Below, in pieces: positions 10,301 through 23,000 of a DNA stretch of 64,000 nt. The notes under the pieces were generated by a model that saw only the letters and a list, made by a program, of their open reading frames with translations, was not told where the DNA came from and made no database searches. The DNA comes from Caprimulgus europaeus (Eukaryota; Chordata; Aves; Caprimulgiformes; Caprimulgidae). The position numbers and the translations under genes are program-made. How positions within the stretch are numbered: position 1 is the first letter of the stretch; each line of letters opens with the position of its first letter. The stretch spans positions 45,696,965 through 45,760,964 of the forward strand of contig OU015530.1 of assembly GCA_907165065.1 (NCBI GenBank), written 5' to 3'.

Positions 10301-12135
10301 GGTCCAGGCAGGAGGCTGTATCATAATCAAGGCTGGATGCAATTGCTGTGTAGGTCTGCATTGTGCTATGCTGTAGGCAGTGCTAAAGGGAGGAGGCATT
10401 AGAGCTTCCATCGCCACTCCATCAGTCTGTCATATTTTGCTTTCTTGTTAGAAATAGTAGTGTATCTCTCCTGTAAAACAGTAAAACGCTTAATCAGAAA
10501 TTATTAATACAATGTAATCCAACAAATTATGACTTGCATAACCATTATTTTTGATGACATGTTCATGGGGACTCATCATGTGTTATGCTGCACTTAAGTA
10601 ATGGTGGTGATATCTTATATACAATAAAGACAAACAATTCATGCAATCCATGAAATGGAGTGATAGGCATTAATTTGGCATAATTCTAGATTACAGAAAC
10701 TAGTGTAATTAAAAAATACTTTCTCTGACTAAGGTATTATTAGGTGTCAAGTGCAGGTAGTGGTATCAAACAAATAAATGCAAATATAAATTTATGAAAT
10801 TTATGTGAAGGCTTTTACTATCTCAGAGAAATAGAAACAATAAACAAATACACACCAGTATGCATGTTTATAAATTTTCTCTTTGTTCTGTACAATTACT
10901 GAAAGTCAGAGATTTTTCTGTGATAAGAGAAAATATGAAGGTCATAGGCAAATGCAGAACAGATACAGCTGAAAAACAACAGCACAGAAGTTCTCTTGCT
11001 CACAGTTAGCAAGCCTGTTTTTTCAATCCTCTCCTATGTCGCAAAGATCTTTCCCTCTTTTTCTCTCGTAAGTGCTTCTCTCTACAAGACTTTCCTGTTT
11101 TGCATACGCAGTCTTTGCTATGAAACCTCCAGAAGTTATATATACAATCAGCCACAAGAAAAAGTCCTAGGCTCTGAAGCCTGGTTTTCCTCAGCTTATA
11201 CTGTTGAGACAATTCTTTTGTGAAAAAGATTCTGGTTTTCATGGCACTGGATTCCATAAATACTCTGAATTAGTTTTTTTTATTATCATGAAAGAGAATA
11301 GGAAGGACACCCTCCACTGCAACCAGGTCTAGAATTAGCAGTCGTTGGTTCCTTTAAGGAGACCAATATTACAGGGGGAGCAGAAAGATCTGACAGTTAC
11401 TAAAGTTGCCTCACACACCTCATGATAAAATCCCATTTTCAAATGCTAGTATTCATCATACTTCAACTGTTTGGGCTGAAATTCTCCATACTCACTGACT
11501 GCCTCAGGCTAAATGCTTTAGCAAAAAAATCAACAAAAATAATTTAGCTCAGTAAATTTTCTCTCAACTGGTTGAGCTTGGATTCTTTCCAACTACTAGA
11601 AATAAACCAACTCCTTCAATTCCTGCAATGAAAGATTCCAGCAATAATACACTTTTCCTTGGAAATGCTCAACAAGCTCCTTACTTGGTAAAAGTAAACA
11701 TAACACTGGTGACTGTCAGAGGTAATTTTGTATCACTAAGATTTTGCCCCACCCTGTGAATCCATAGGTCTTTGTAAAAAGTTAAAGACCGGTACCATCA
11801 GTTCTGCGGGACTGGAGGGAATAGAATGCTTCATTATTTTTGTTTTATTTCATTTTCAAAGTGAAGTAATAGACATTGATCTACAGATATGATTGTATTC
11901 TGCCTGGCCACAGGGAAAAACTGTTTGATTTCAATCTAACATGGAATGATGTATAACTTTGATGTATTTGCTAGAGATATTTCTAAGAGAAATACATATT
12001 AAAAAATAGTTAAATTTTTATTTTTGTATTGATCTCTGCAACCTGATTAGTGAAGATATGTGACCAGTAAATGTGGCTTTGTTCTATTTCATCTTGCACC
12101 TCTAATAAAAATTTTAAAATCTCTATGACATTACC
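7365..12135. other. AT-rich stretch without recognised gene
   Basis: No classified repeat or RNA gene is seen. The one item is the splice-bordered open segment at 8203-8271. Frames such as 9900-10214 (plus, 104 codons) have no recognisable domain. Confidence 0.45.
8203..8271 (+). other. Exon-like segment (weak candidate)
   Basis: A T-rich run ending TTGATATTTAG precedes it and the strong donor CTG|GTAAGTGTC follows. The 69-bp interval is exactly 23 open codons, phase 0 to phase 0, with a hydrophilic composition (begins VMNKEKAESPKD). The length divisible by three and the good donor are suggestive, but a 23-codon open frame is not rare by chance. Product not recognised. Confidence 0.2.
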
Positions 12136-12140
12136 CTGCT

Positions 12141-12209
12141 AGAAGAAATGAAAGTGAGAATCTTTCATACTATTATGAAAGATTTGGTCTTCTTTCATGT
12201 GCATCTTCT
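12141..12209. other. Imperfect 69-nt stem-loop of alternating ATGAAAG/CTTTCAT
   Basis: The core is a perfect 11-bp stem, AATCTTTCATA (12159-12169) with TATGAAAGATT (12174-12184), around a 4-base loop. Outside it ATGAAAG (12148-12154) pairs with CTTTCAT (12192-12198), and AGAAGA (12141-12146) with TCTTCT (12204-12209), separated by small internal loops. That gives 24 base pairs in 69 nt, the size of a short pre-microRNA hairpin. The same heptamer occurs four times in alternating orientation, so slipped pairings are also possible. The structure is direct; any RNA function is inference, and the asymmetric internal loops (4/7 and 1/5) weaken the microRNA reading. Confidence 0.5.
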
Positions 12210-12787
12210 ACAAACATTCACAGTTCCTGTGATGGTTGTACCACTTAACCCTATTTTGAAACCTCATTAACCTCTTTCTTGATGCTTGCGAAATGAGATT
12301 TGTTAGATACTCTGCTCTTTAAATATTTCTCTTCTGTTAAGCTAAAACAAAATAAAAGCAGAATATAAAGACCTGGGAAACATTTCATCAGCGATGTGCT
12401 ATTTGTCTTTCAGTATAGTAAGCATAGAATATGGACCTCTACATTTGTTGCTAACTCGAGATCCACAGATACATACTCTGTACCAATTCTTTGGCTCTTT
12501 TGCTTCAGACAAATGTAATTTCATAGAACTTCTGTTCAAACCGACCATTAAGATATAAATATGAAAAGAGGTTATGAGCTATAACAAAGAACCACAGGAT
12601 TTAACTCTAATAATCCAGTCCACTGATAATAATGGATAATTTTCTCTCATTCTCAGTAGGCAGTTGCTCCCTGAAATGAGCCATCCCCACTACTTGTTTT
12701 ATTCTTCAGCCTCCTTGCATTTCTCACTGCCTGTTTAGAGTCCTATAGCAAAGAATCCATGCACAGTAGTAATCTTTTTTCCTATAG

Positions 12788-12824
12788 ATCCCCAATGAAA
12801 AGAAAAGGTGGAATATTAGTCTGG
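12788..12824 (+). other. Exon-like microsegment (weak candidate)
   Basis: It has a very strong 3' splice-like tract (AATCTTTTTTCCTATAG) and the donor CTGG|GTAAGTGG. The 37-bp interval is open in two of three frames. In the frame continuing from 8203-8271 it reads IPNEKKRWNISL with one base left over. It is too short for the open frame to mean anything; only the splice-like borders support it. Confidence 0.13.
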
Positions 12825-14896
12825 GTAAGTGGATTTCTGAACTTTAATAGAATTCTAGCTTCTGCATAAAGAAAAGTATTCCCCTTTATTATTTCACCTA
12901 AACTATATAAGGTATTCTTATAGATGTAGAGCTGGCAGTGGTTTCACCTCATGTGTTTGTTCAGATATTTTGGCCACCAAGTTCTATGAGTAACATGATG
13001 AGAAGAGAAACTCTGTTTCTAGAGTGAGCTGACAACTGTTAAATTTTAAACTAGACTTTTCCTTTAAATCTGTCAGTCTTTTTTATTTAGATATTTTGAA
13101 AGATGAAGATCCTCAATGAGCTCTGTTTATTTCCATGAGCATTTTTCCTGGCTAAGTGATTAGACAGGTCTCCTGATGTCCTTGTGAGAACAGGATTTTA
13201 TTAAGTGGTTCTAAAGAGAACTGAATGGTAGATGTGCAGCTGCTAGATTTATGGAGCTGCTGGATCAGGAATACTAATTTTTCCTAGTGTTATGTTTGGG
13301 TGATATCCTTCTGAAACATGACTGAAGTCTGTAGCCTGTACTTCATGCTCTAGTAGAAGAGCTCTTGATGAATGTACAGTCAAATACCCTTAATATTTTG
13401 CAGATGCTGTGAACACCAATTACAGAACACAGATTGCAGTGAAGGGGTTAATGATTAATTAAGTATGATGATATGAATTAAGTATCAGCAGGGTCTAGAG
13501 TAATTGATGGCAGGTGAATGGGAAACTCCCCAGGATAATTTCAGTGCCAGAGGGAATGGTGATTAGTGGGGATAAATGCTGGTGTGATCTGCATCTGATG
13601 AAGGCAGAGTTGAAATACTTGTGGGACTGGGGCCAGCTGAGAATAATAAAGGCTTTTCTATTCCCAACTGAGAATAAAGGAGATTTTGAATCAAAATATA
13701 TAAATACAGGTAGAACCCTTTCCATGTTTAAAGAGTGCAACAAGACGTGTACTTTTGATATGTATCTCTATAAAACTTTAGAAAGTAATTTTAAAACTTC
13801 ATCGTGAACAATGTAATCCCTAATTTTAAGTAGTTTCAAGAAAGAAATTGAGGTCCATTATTTTACTCTGTTCATTACGAAGAACAATGCAGAACAGTAG
13901 TCAAAGTGCAGATGAAGACTTTGTTATGCTTCCACCTATTTCATTTGCAAACTAGGTTACACATATTGTGCTACATATCTGTTAAACCTCCTTGAGGATG
14001 CCAGATGGTAAATGCTAGTAAGTGTTGCATTTATTTAGTTTTAGATAGCTATAGTTAAAACTTTTTATTGTTATTTTATGGGCATGTGTAAGAGGCTCTT
14101 CAGACAACTCTAGAAAATTTTGATTAATTTCCAGAAAAAAAGTCTGTTGTGTGCATTATAAAATGCAGTACAGAATTTGTAGTACATAATCACTTAATTA
14201 AAGATTGTCTTATAATGTGTGTACTTTTCTGAGATGAATTAAGATTGTGCAAGAAAACTCAGTTACTCTATTATTTAACTTGGATGTGCCATGTTGGTTT
14301 AGTTGACATGACAAAAAGGAAAGGCAGAGAGAAACAGAGTTCCCCGGGGTATCAAATAAAGGTTTAATTTGCAGAAATCTACAAAAGTCTGGCCACATTC
14401 TGTGGATAATTCAGCATAAACATAGATAACAAATAAAACTAGTTGATTTTTGCTCTGTCTCTGCACTCATAATTTTAGCATGATTGTTGAATGTTTGGAT
14501 GGCTTATTATCTGTACATACTGTGTATGTTTGCACTGTATTACTTCTGCATTATATAGGGAGATATCTTTACATCCAAAATGATGGAAATGGTAAAACAA
14601 TGGTGAATCTGTTCACGTAGCTACTTCAGCAGAGACTGTTCTAAAAGTACAGCTTAACTGCTTTATATGAGAATGGATTATTGCTGATTATTATACTTCT
14701 GGATAGTGAGATAGACATAAAATAGTCAATATTATTTCTTATAATTTCAGATTATACTAGTTAGTATTTTATATGTATTCATTTTATAGATGAAAATGAA
14801 ATAAATTTATTTAGTTAATTTTAAATTAATAAGGAGATTCATCTATGGAGTATGTAAAATTTACAGATACAGACATTTTGCAAAAGATCTAATATA

Positions 14897-14921
14897 TGGA
14901 AAGTGTTGGTTTCACTTTCCA
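14897..14921. other. Perfect 9-bp hairpin
   Basis: TGGAAAGTG (14897-14905) and CACTTTCCA (14913-14921) are exact reverse complements around a 7-base loop. No T-run follows, so it is not a terminator-type signal. It may be fortuitous. Confidence 0.4.
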
Positions 14922-15089
14922 ACAGAATGTCTACATATCTCCTAAATACCAAATAAAAATTTAGTTTAATTATGAATTGATTTTTACTGATTGCATACCT
15001 TTTAGTTGGCAAGGCATAGAATTTAGTCATATATACTGTAGCACAAAAGGAGTAATTTTGTTTTAATTAGAGCTGTAGGTATTCTGCAA

Positions 15090-15097
15090 TGACGTCA
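15090..15097. promoter_or_regulatory. Full consensus CRE palindrome TGACGTCA
   Basis: An exact 8-bp cAMP-response-element consensus with its CpG intact in an otherwise CpG-poor region. It is the binding site of the CREB/ATF family. One exact 8-mer in 64 kb is close to the chance expectation, so occupancy cannot be inferred from sequence. Confidence 0.2.
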
Positions 15098-15267
15098 GAA
15101 TTTGTCACTGAATTAATTTCTTGCCTCACTGTGGCAGTTCTTAAAAAGCTTTATGAAACAGACTGAGTAACATTCTCCATTCCTTTAAAGCAGGGAGACT
15201 TGAGGAAGAGGTTGCTGAGGGAATCCAATTCTTTGATGTGTTTTATTCAACAGATCTTTCACAGAGG

Positions 15268-15315
15268 TCAGCTGGAACTCCCATTGACCTCCGTGGAGCA
15301 ACATTTATGCCAACA
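15268..15315. repeat. Relic of an ancient amniote repeat
   Basis: AGCTGGAACTCCCATTGACC followed by TCCGTGGAGCAACATTTATG resembles the widespread amniote repeat module with CTCCCATTGACTTCAATGGGAGC followed by a T-rich word. It is short and diverged. The family name is left open. Confidence 0.4.
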
Positions 15316-15479
15316 CTAAGCAGTTGGTGTGTTGGAGAACTAGAGAACCTGGTCAGGAATTTAAAGCCAGGTCTTGTACTTTAAATCCCACATGTGAAAA
15401 CAAGAAGAAATATTTGTTTTTCTGACTCTTTCTCCCTGACTACGAACACATAACTGTTATGAAGTCAGCTTTCTGGATT

Positions 15480-15870
15480 CTGTGACTGCTCTGAGATTGG
15501 GGTCACTTGGCCAGCGATGCAGCGCTCCACAGCTGCACCACGAGTTCACCAGGCCGCTCTCTCCAGCAAGGTTTATTACACTTGTGTTTTCACAAGTCTT
15601 GCTGAGTAATGCATGCCGCCTCACTGCTGGTGGATTCTGTGGAGATCACCCCTTTCAGTGAGTTCATTAAAACCATCACTCTCTAATTTTCCTCGAAAAA
15701 CAAGGAGTTGCGGTGGGAAATCTGCTCTTCTGAAACTGGACATCTGATTGTACAGATGCTCCTCTGCTGCTGGCAGTAAGCTGCAGGAAATATGGGACAA
15801 TCCTTGGAAGAGAACAAGAGGTGACTGAACGTGCAGCCATGTAGCTAATGCACTGAGTGGGCATTCCAGC
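15480..15870. other. Less AT-rich island, unclassified
   Basis: This block has more GC and CpG (AGCGATGCAGCGCTCC, AGGCCGCTC, TGCCGCC, TTGCGGTG) than its flanks, and a perfect 7-bp hairpin ACTTGTG-TTTT-CACAAGT at 15580-15597. It could be an old insertion, a regulatory element or an exon remnant. No open frame is convincing and no family was recognised. Confidence 0.3.
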
Positions 15871-18800
15871 AGTCTGGATAAAAATTATTTATGTTGTGAC
15901 TATGTCTAAAATGGCCTGGGCAATTTCCAAATACAAGAGAACAAACCTTGCACCCAGGAACTGAAGAATAAGACAGATAGAGAGACATGTAGTGAAGGCT
16001 GTTTGAGGACAGAGCAAAGAAACCAGGCGATAAAGCTGAAGGGTAGAAATATCTAAAAGTTTCTGAAAGTGGTTGGTTTGTTTAATGTCAATACTAACAG
16101 CCTTACTAGTACTATTAATAATACTCCAATCTCATGTCCCTGTTAGAAGTACATCTTCACTGTTTACCTTGTCTGGAAATCCAGGCTCCACTATTAAAAT
16201 CATTTATGCTCTTCCTTTCCCCAGGTAAATAATCTTTTCAGTCAAAAGACACAAAGTAAGTCATATGTCCCCGAGCTATAAACAGATCATAGTCTGCAGT
16301 TTTGAGGGCTTAGGTGACATGAGACTGCACAGAATTTGCCAGTGGATAAATCTTGTGCAGCAGAAACATACCCCATGATATTAATCCTGATGACTGGAGA
16401 CAGTCTTCAAAATATGAGGGTAAACTGATACTGTTATAGCAGCGTGATGTTGAGAGAAATTTTCTGTTTGTTTTAGCTGGTGCCCTAGGGACTAGAAAAC
16501 AATACAGCCTGCAAGTGTTCATCAGAGTTAAAATATAAAAATTAAAATATACTTTGTGATAGGGGAGCAAAGAAACAAAAGCATCACATAGTGAATTGGA
16601 ATGCCTGGTGAGCTATGTGCCGCAGACATACATTTGTAATTTTACTTTATAGCCACATGATTCCAGATAAGATTTGCTGCTGGAGCCACAGAGGAAGACA
16701 GTGCAGTGACACACCCCCAAGCCTGTAGCCTTTAGCCCTGCAGGGGTGCTCATGGTCTATGTGGGTGCTCAGGGGAAGTGTCATCACAGGGGCAAAGGCT
16801 GTCAACATGCTGAGTCAGGAGATGCTTCTGAAGGCAAAGGACTGGTTTGATCTCACCTCTTGGATTTAGGTGTCTAACCTGCAGTCTGGCAAATGTCTCT
16901 CTCTCTCATTCCAGTTTCTTGGCTTCCAGTGCTTCCCTGAGGAAAGCTGACCTATTTTTAATAAGTGGAGGTATAGCCAAACCTATTCTTCAAAGCACAG
17001 CCCTAAGGGCCTTTTCAGACATTTCCTTAGGTACCAAAAGAGTTTCAGACAGTTTAGGACCTCTGACCATTGATGAAGAGTTGCTTACAGGTTTTGAGGC
17101 CTACAGGTTTGACTTTAATTTCCTAAATCCTGCCAATGTCAATCTTTTTTAATGTCTCTGGACCTCAATCTGGAATGTGACTACAGATTAACTCTGTGTT
17201 GGAATCACTTCTGCATCAGGTTGCTTGCATTTTTCTTTATGGTTTAACAAGGAAGAAAGTGACCAAAATTCCTATGGAAACAAAACTGCTGATGGGTAGA
17301 AGAAAGCACAGACCTATAAGCTGAACAGGGCTGGAAGGCAGAAGCTGGACAAAAAGACAGTTTAGAGTAGATGGAAGGAGCTAGTTATGTTGGAAACAAG
17401 GAGCTGTGCTTGGGAAGAAAGATGAAAATTGTACTTTGGGGTTTGTGTGTATCTGCGTGCATAGTTTTTTGGGAAAACCCAAAGAAGGCTGAATGATAAG
17501 ATTGGAGTCTATATATTTGGCGTGTTAGATTTATTTCCTCAGCCTTTTCTGAGATAGAGATAATATCAAAAAAATTGCTGAAGTCGATTTGCATGGCACA
17601 GAAAAAGATTTAGGCAAAGGAACAAGAAAATAAAATAGGAAAACAAAATGATACAGCTTCATAGAGGACACTATGTGCTGTGGTTCCATTGTTGGATTTG
17701 GCCCCTACAATGCCTGTCTTCACTCATCATAGAACAAGTTTCTCAGTTCATGCAACTCCTGCCTAAATAAGAGAAGCGTAAATCAATTAATTAAAGCTTT
17801 GCAGAGCAACATTAAGCAATACAAATTTAATTAAAATCTGTTTTCAGCATAAGAATAGGTTTTAAAAGATATCAATCACAGTTAAAGTTCTTTGTTGCTG
17901 TTCTTGCTCTAAGGTGAAGTACTTGCCTGGTATAAGTGACAGAGGTGTGAGTCTTGATGCTTTATACTTTCTTCATGCAAAGAAGTAATTGTCCCAGGAC
18001 TCTGCAACCCAGATTGGGTAATGTCATGAAAAAATGAACACATTCTGAACTCTTCATTCATCATTTTGAAAGTGCCGGCTGCCTCTGCATGCTGATATAT
18101 TTTATTGCAAAGATTCTGGGCAAGGCTTTGAAATGTTTTGCAAACAAACTCCTCCTGGCAGTTTTCAGGTAGAGGCCTTTGCAGAGCTGTCTGCAAATAT
18201 TTCTCCAGGTGCAGAAGACTATAAATAGAGCAGGACATCTGTCTGCATGAGATTTCAGTGTTCTGAGCTGCTGTGGTGGTCTAAGGTGCCAAGGAGGTTG
18301 TGGAAGAACTTCAGAGGTATGATAGTGCAAAAATAATAAATTAGTTTCTTCCGACATTAGATTGAGAATTGGATGGAGGTTTCAGATGAGAATGTAAATC
18401 TCATCTGGAAATCCCTTATAACCTGAAATAAGGCTCGTGTTTAAAGACTGAGAACTGGCCACAGTAAGACCAGAAAATGATTACTTGCCCTCAAGGATGA
18501 TTTCTAAAATAATAAAGATTCTACATTTCTTTGTGAACTCAAAAAAAATTCACCCACCACTAAAAGGCAAAAACCGACAGTTATTATTACTGGACTAAAG
18601 TTTCACGCATTTGCAACAACATATTAGCTCACTTTTTACTTGAGAGAACCGATGGTGAAGGAAGTACTCTTTTGTGACCACTGGTAACCCAAATGGTGTG
18701 AAAATTTGTGTTTCTTATTACACAACCAAAAAGGATTGAGGTATTACATACTGTGCTTTCAAGACATCAAGAGAAGTGTGTAAAAAATATTTGCAAATAT

Positions 18801-19940
18801 AAATTTTTACATTACTTGATATGACATAAGTTGCAGCTCTTAATGTAAGTGGTAATTTCAAGAGAAGTGCCTTTGTTTATGGAGGTGAAAAGAAAATGAA
18901 AATGGGTGTTTGCCATGAGCTAAGTATATAGTATATGAGAAACTATAGTGTGGGTAAATCACTATTTCATTGCTAATAGATTGTATAACATAAATTTTTT
19001 ATTACATTTTTTTTTTCTTTGTCTAGTAAAGTAGCATCAGAATTACAGAAGAGATTATTTTTCAGTGTGGCACATTCAGTAATTGTGAGAAATAACTATA
19101 CTCACAAGTTATATTGATTGAAGTTGGAAGTATCTTGAAAAAAATTTCAGCTATTAGAAATGGCTTTGGACATTAGGTGAATACTAATGAGGTAAAACTC
19201 TCTAAGATCTTTAATAACAAACATATTAAGGATGATTCAACAACTGCCTAGCATTTACATTTCTATGACAGTTCTCTTTTTTCTCAGAAATGTAACTAAA
19301 GTAAATACACATTATAGCAAAACAGGAAAAATGAAAAGGCATATTGTTCAGTGTTATGTATTAGTTCTTAATTACCTATTTTCTCACTCTGCTTTCAGCA
19401 CATGGAAGCGCCTTAACCTCTTCCATTTAATTTCCTCTCAAAAAATACAGTGACTTTGTAGAAAACTTCCAGTATTGCTGAAAGCTGACAGTTATTGTAT
19501 GAGGAATACTCTATATAAAAACTTTTCATTCTATTAGTTGTGATTGCTTCAGAATCTGGAATTAGAGAATGGTGTAATATTCTAGCATTGATCTTCATTC
19601 TCTCAGCTTCTTAATGTGTAGGAGGTATTATATCCATTCTTACCTAAAACAAATGGTGAAAATTATTTCTTCCAAATCTGGGACAGGTTGCAGTAACCTG
19701 CAGTTCTGATATGACTGAAGTTCAAACTAAAATTAATTTCAGTTTTACTTGTTTAAATGCTTTATAAGTTGCTTGGAAAAAATTTAGAAGGTACTTGAGT
19801 GCATTATACTGGTACTAAGTACCAGTTAATATAATAAATAATTTTTACTGGTTGAAATACTTTTCAATGAAAACATGTGCATGTGAGAAAAAAACTCCCA
19901 TATGTTCCAGCAAGTGAATAAGGCTTAATTCTCTGTAGGT
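15871..19940. other. Stretch without recognised gene
   Basis: The blocks 16690-16820 and 17930-18330 are less AT-rich. The latter carries two overlapping minus-strand frames of about 100 codons (17909-18238, 18061-18357) without recognisable domains. At 17785-17835 there is TTAATTAAAG/TTTAATTAAA spacing of the kind seen in conserved homeodomain-site clusters. A perfect 8-bp hairpin lies at 19808-19826. Confidence 0.4.
19808..19826. other. Perfect 8-bp hairpin ACTGGTAC-TAA-GTACCAGT
   Basis: The two arms are exact reverse complements with a 3-base loop. It sits in AT-rich sequence with no gene nearby. Structure only; no function proposed. Confidence 0.4.
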
Positions 19941-19961
19941 TATTTGGTTTCTTTTTTGTGG

Positions 19962-20005
19962 TTTTTTTTTTTTTTTTTTTTAATTCTCCCTCTCCCCCAC
20001 CCCCA
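19962..20005. repeat. T20 tract followed by C-rich pyrimidine tract
   Basis: Twenty T at 19962-19981 are followed by AATTCTCCCTCTCCCCCACC and a further CCC. On the minus strand this gives three G runs (GGGGG, GGGGG, GGG), one short of a canonical quadruplex. It may be the tail of an unrecognised insertion or simple low-complexity DNA. Confidence 0.8.
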
Positions 20006-20009
20006 GCAC

Positions 20010-23000
20010 AGGCTGATATAGTTATCAGAGCTGCATACAACAGTCTGAAGATGGAGCCAATATTGTCATGTATTTTCAGTGATGTACCTTTCCTCTCAAG
20101 AACATGAACATTATTTAAAACTAATATTAAACACAAGAGCAAATTCAAAGCTAGCCCTGATTCCACTGACATGAAACTACTTTGGAATTGAAATGATATA
20201 AATCAGTTCTGCTAGCCTTTAATTGAAAAGAATATATGTTATATGTTATAAAGACGTCTGTCTTAAAAATTGTAGGGTACTGTAATTATGAAGAAGCTTT
20301 CATTGTATTTTTTGGATGTGTCAGTGCATGGATATTGCTACTAGAAGAATTGAGGGGTTGATGAATCAAGCATTGACAGGACAGCAGAAGATAAACTCTG
20401 TATAAATCTGGTCTTTTTTCTAAAACAACATTTATGAGAGGTCATTGGCTATAATGAAAGACTGAATGTGTTAAAACATAGTTTTATTTGGCAAATGTTA
20501 TAATGAAGAGAAGAGCTTGATCCTGCTTACCTGAATAAGTCTTTCAGAGATTTTATAGCTAAAAGAATTTCCCAGTGGATTGTTTTGGATTTAAACCAAT
20601 TTTCCTTATTTTGGAGCTGGTTCCATTATTTCCCCCAGTTTCAGACCTCACATGCAGTAATTACATAAGCGGTGTATCTGGAACAGTTGTATTTGCCAAG
20701 GCTGTCTAACTGGAGTGACTGAATGTTGCTGTTTTGTGAGTACTGATTTCACAGAAAAGAGAAGGGAAGGACAAAGGGGAGGAAACCTTTCTGTTATCCA
20801 AAGTGGATGCATGATTTGCAGAAGTGCAGCTGCAAACCTGAATGTTCAGTGTTTATTTCTGAGATGAAGATTGGAGGGCTCTTTTTTATTGTACCACATA
20901 TTGTACCAGATCCCAGGCACTGTCATCAGGTGATTTTAGAAAAATAGAATTTAATCAATCTAGAGGGTAGGTTTATAGAGACTTAGCACAACTGAACACT
21001 GATGATACTGAACAAATCCTTTTGAAAATCTATGCTTTGGTCTAAGTGTTGGTTTAAACAAAACAGAGTAGGGGGAAAAAAAAATCCAAATATGACTTCT
21101 AAGGACTTATCAGATCCTTGCTTGGGGGCCCAGAGCAAACAGCTTTCATCTATTGTGGGCTGGACTACTGCAGAAACTGGGAGCAGTGGGACAACATCAG
21201 TGTGGCACTAGAAGTATGTCTGTTTGCAGGTAGCCTGGACGAAGTGTGTTTCTAGCACAGCCATGCAATGATCATGTCCCAGGTTAGCATGTGAATTGTG
21301 CTGGGTGCAGCAAGAGTGCACCAGCTCTCTTGCTGCTGGCTTCCTTCTCTCTCTCTTGTGATTTCAGGTGGTGTTCAGATATGCCCTTCCTGTGGCTGGT
21401 GAATCCATATCATAGTGGCATTGTTGGCTCTGCCCCCATTCATGTAAGTGCTGCCATTCTTCCAGCCCTTCGAAAGATGCTGGGACCAGTGAAATGGTGG
21501 CATACAACCCTGATACCACAGAGCTGTTTGAAAGCAAGGGGCACAAAACTTTTCTTGTAACACATTAATTATGCTGAGAAACATACCTATGTGAATGAGA
21601 AACCATTTTGTTGGGAAATCAGCATATGATTTCAGGAAGTCCAGAAATAGAGAAATTACTACTTCAGTCAGTAAAAGGGTAGATTCCTGCCAAATGGGCT
21701 GTGGCTTCCTGCATGGACTTGGAACACACCAGTGACACAAATGTGAAGGTTTTGTGCCATTTTTGCACAAAGGTTACTTTCTCTCCCCATCTGAACAGAA
21801 GCAAGCAAGAATGACAAATGGGAAATGGTCTTGATATCTGAACAGTTGGCATTGAACTAAAATGATATGTTAAAAATATTGCTAGTTTTACTGCTATCTG
21901 TTCACCAAAAGGTTATAAACCCTGTGTATTATTAAAAGATAAGCAATTCTTACTTCTATAGTGAGAGTACCATCAATAAGTGATCTAACATGGTATTTCT
22001 CTTCTGAAGATTAATTGCTTTCCTAAAACTTTCCAGCTGCATTAAAGACAAAGATCTCTAAAAGGCAGAATATTACAGAGTACACGCTTTGTCATGGAAA
22101 CCTCTACCAGTAGGATATCTGTCTTGTCAGCTCTCAGTGGTTGCACAGTATAATACATTCTGCTATGATACTTATGGGTATTAAAGGCTCTGTTTAGGTT
22201 AATATATTTCATAGCTGGTTTTGGTGCCTAAAGATTTAGATTGTCTGAAGAGATATTTTGAAGTGCCTAGGCAAAATGGATGCTTAATTTTATTTGGTTA
22301 CTCAAATTCATATTACGTATTTTAAGTATAGTTAAATATTTATATGAATATTAGGTGATGAAAAACATAAATCAAAATATTCAGTTCATTGAAGTTTTGA
22401 AACCTGGAGATATGCTTTTTCTGGAATGTTTTCCAGCCTTTTGAACAGAATAACTCATCTATGTTCACAGCTGGCCACATGTCACATGCTGGCTTCCATT
22501 CTGATGTGTTCTTCACTACCAATATAGAGTGACTAATTTTTATTTCTTTATTTTTTTAAATTGAGTTGAATTACAACAACACATTGTTATGGCTTTCAAC
22601 TCATTGTTTCAAACTCTGCCTACAAGTTATTTATAGAAGGACTTTTCTGTGAGTACCTACAAAACAAACCCAATGAAAGGAATTGAGTTCTAGAAGGGAA
22701 AGAGTCTAAGGAGGTATGTGTTTAATCCAATTTGCTTTAAATGTTTAGATTGCTGTTGTCCTTGGAGGACTTTGGAGAATCTTAAGGGTCTGTGGTGTAA
22801 CAGAAATCCCAATGGGTAAAAAGCACCACTCAAAATACCTGCTGTAGTGTTGCCCTTGATATCATAAACAGCATGATGAGTGAATGGGTAACTGGGACAA
22901 TGTTTTTGGAGATTTGCCATTTTAAAGAGGTAGTCAGGTATAAATAATTTGAGAAGGAATTCACATTTTTCATAGGCAGTTGCCTATCAATAAGGGTAAA

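Larger units (their letters stand above)
12215..15060. other. AT-rich stretch, no recognised gene
   Basis: It holds the small exon-like segment 12788-12824 and the hairpin 14897-14921. The interval 13430-13680 has less biased composition and homeodomain-like cores (TTAATGATTAATTAAG near 13448) and could be conserved non-coding DNA, but that cannot be judged without alignment. Confidence 0.4.

Noticed and set aside
16224-16255. Plus-strand segment between TTCCTTTCCCCAG and GTAAGTCAT
   Set aside because: Only 31 bp. It competes in phase with 12788-12824, which shows how easily such segments arise by chance.
20521-20570. Minus-strand donor TTCAG|GTAAGC with a 28-bp open segment
   Set aside because: The only acceptor leaves an exon of 28 bp and a stop lies just upstream; most likely a decoy site.
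21375-21770. Minus-strand frame of 131 codons
   Set aside because: It overlaps an equally open plus-strand frame, has no motif or splice borders, and is expected at this length in 64 kb of mixed-composition DNA.
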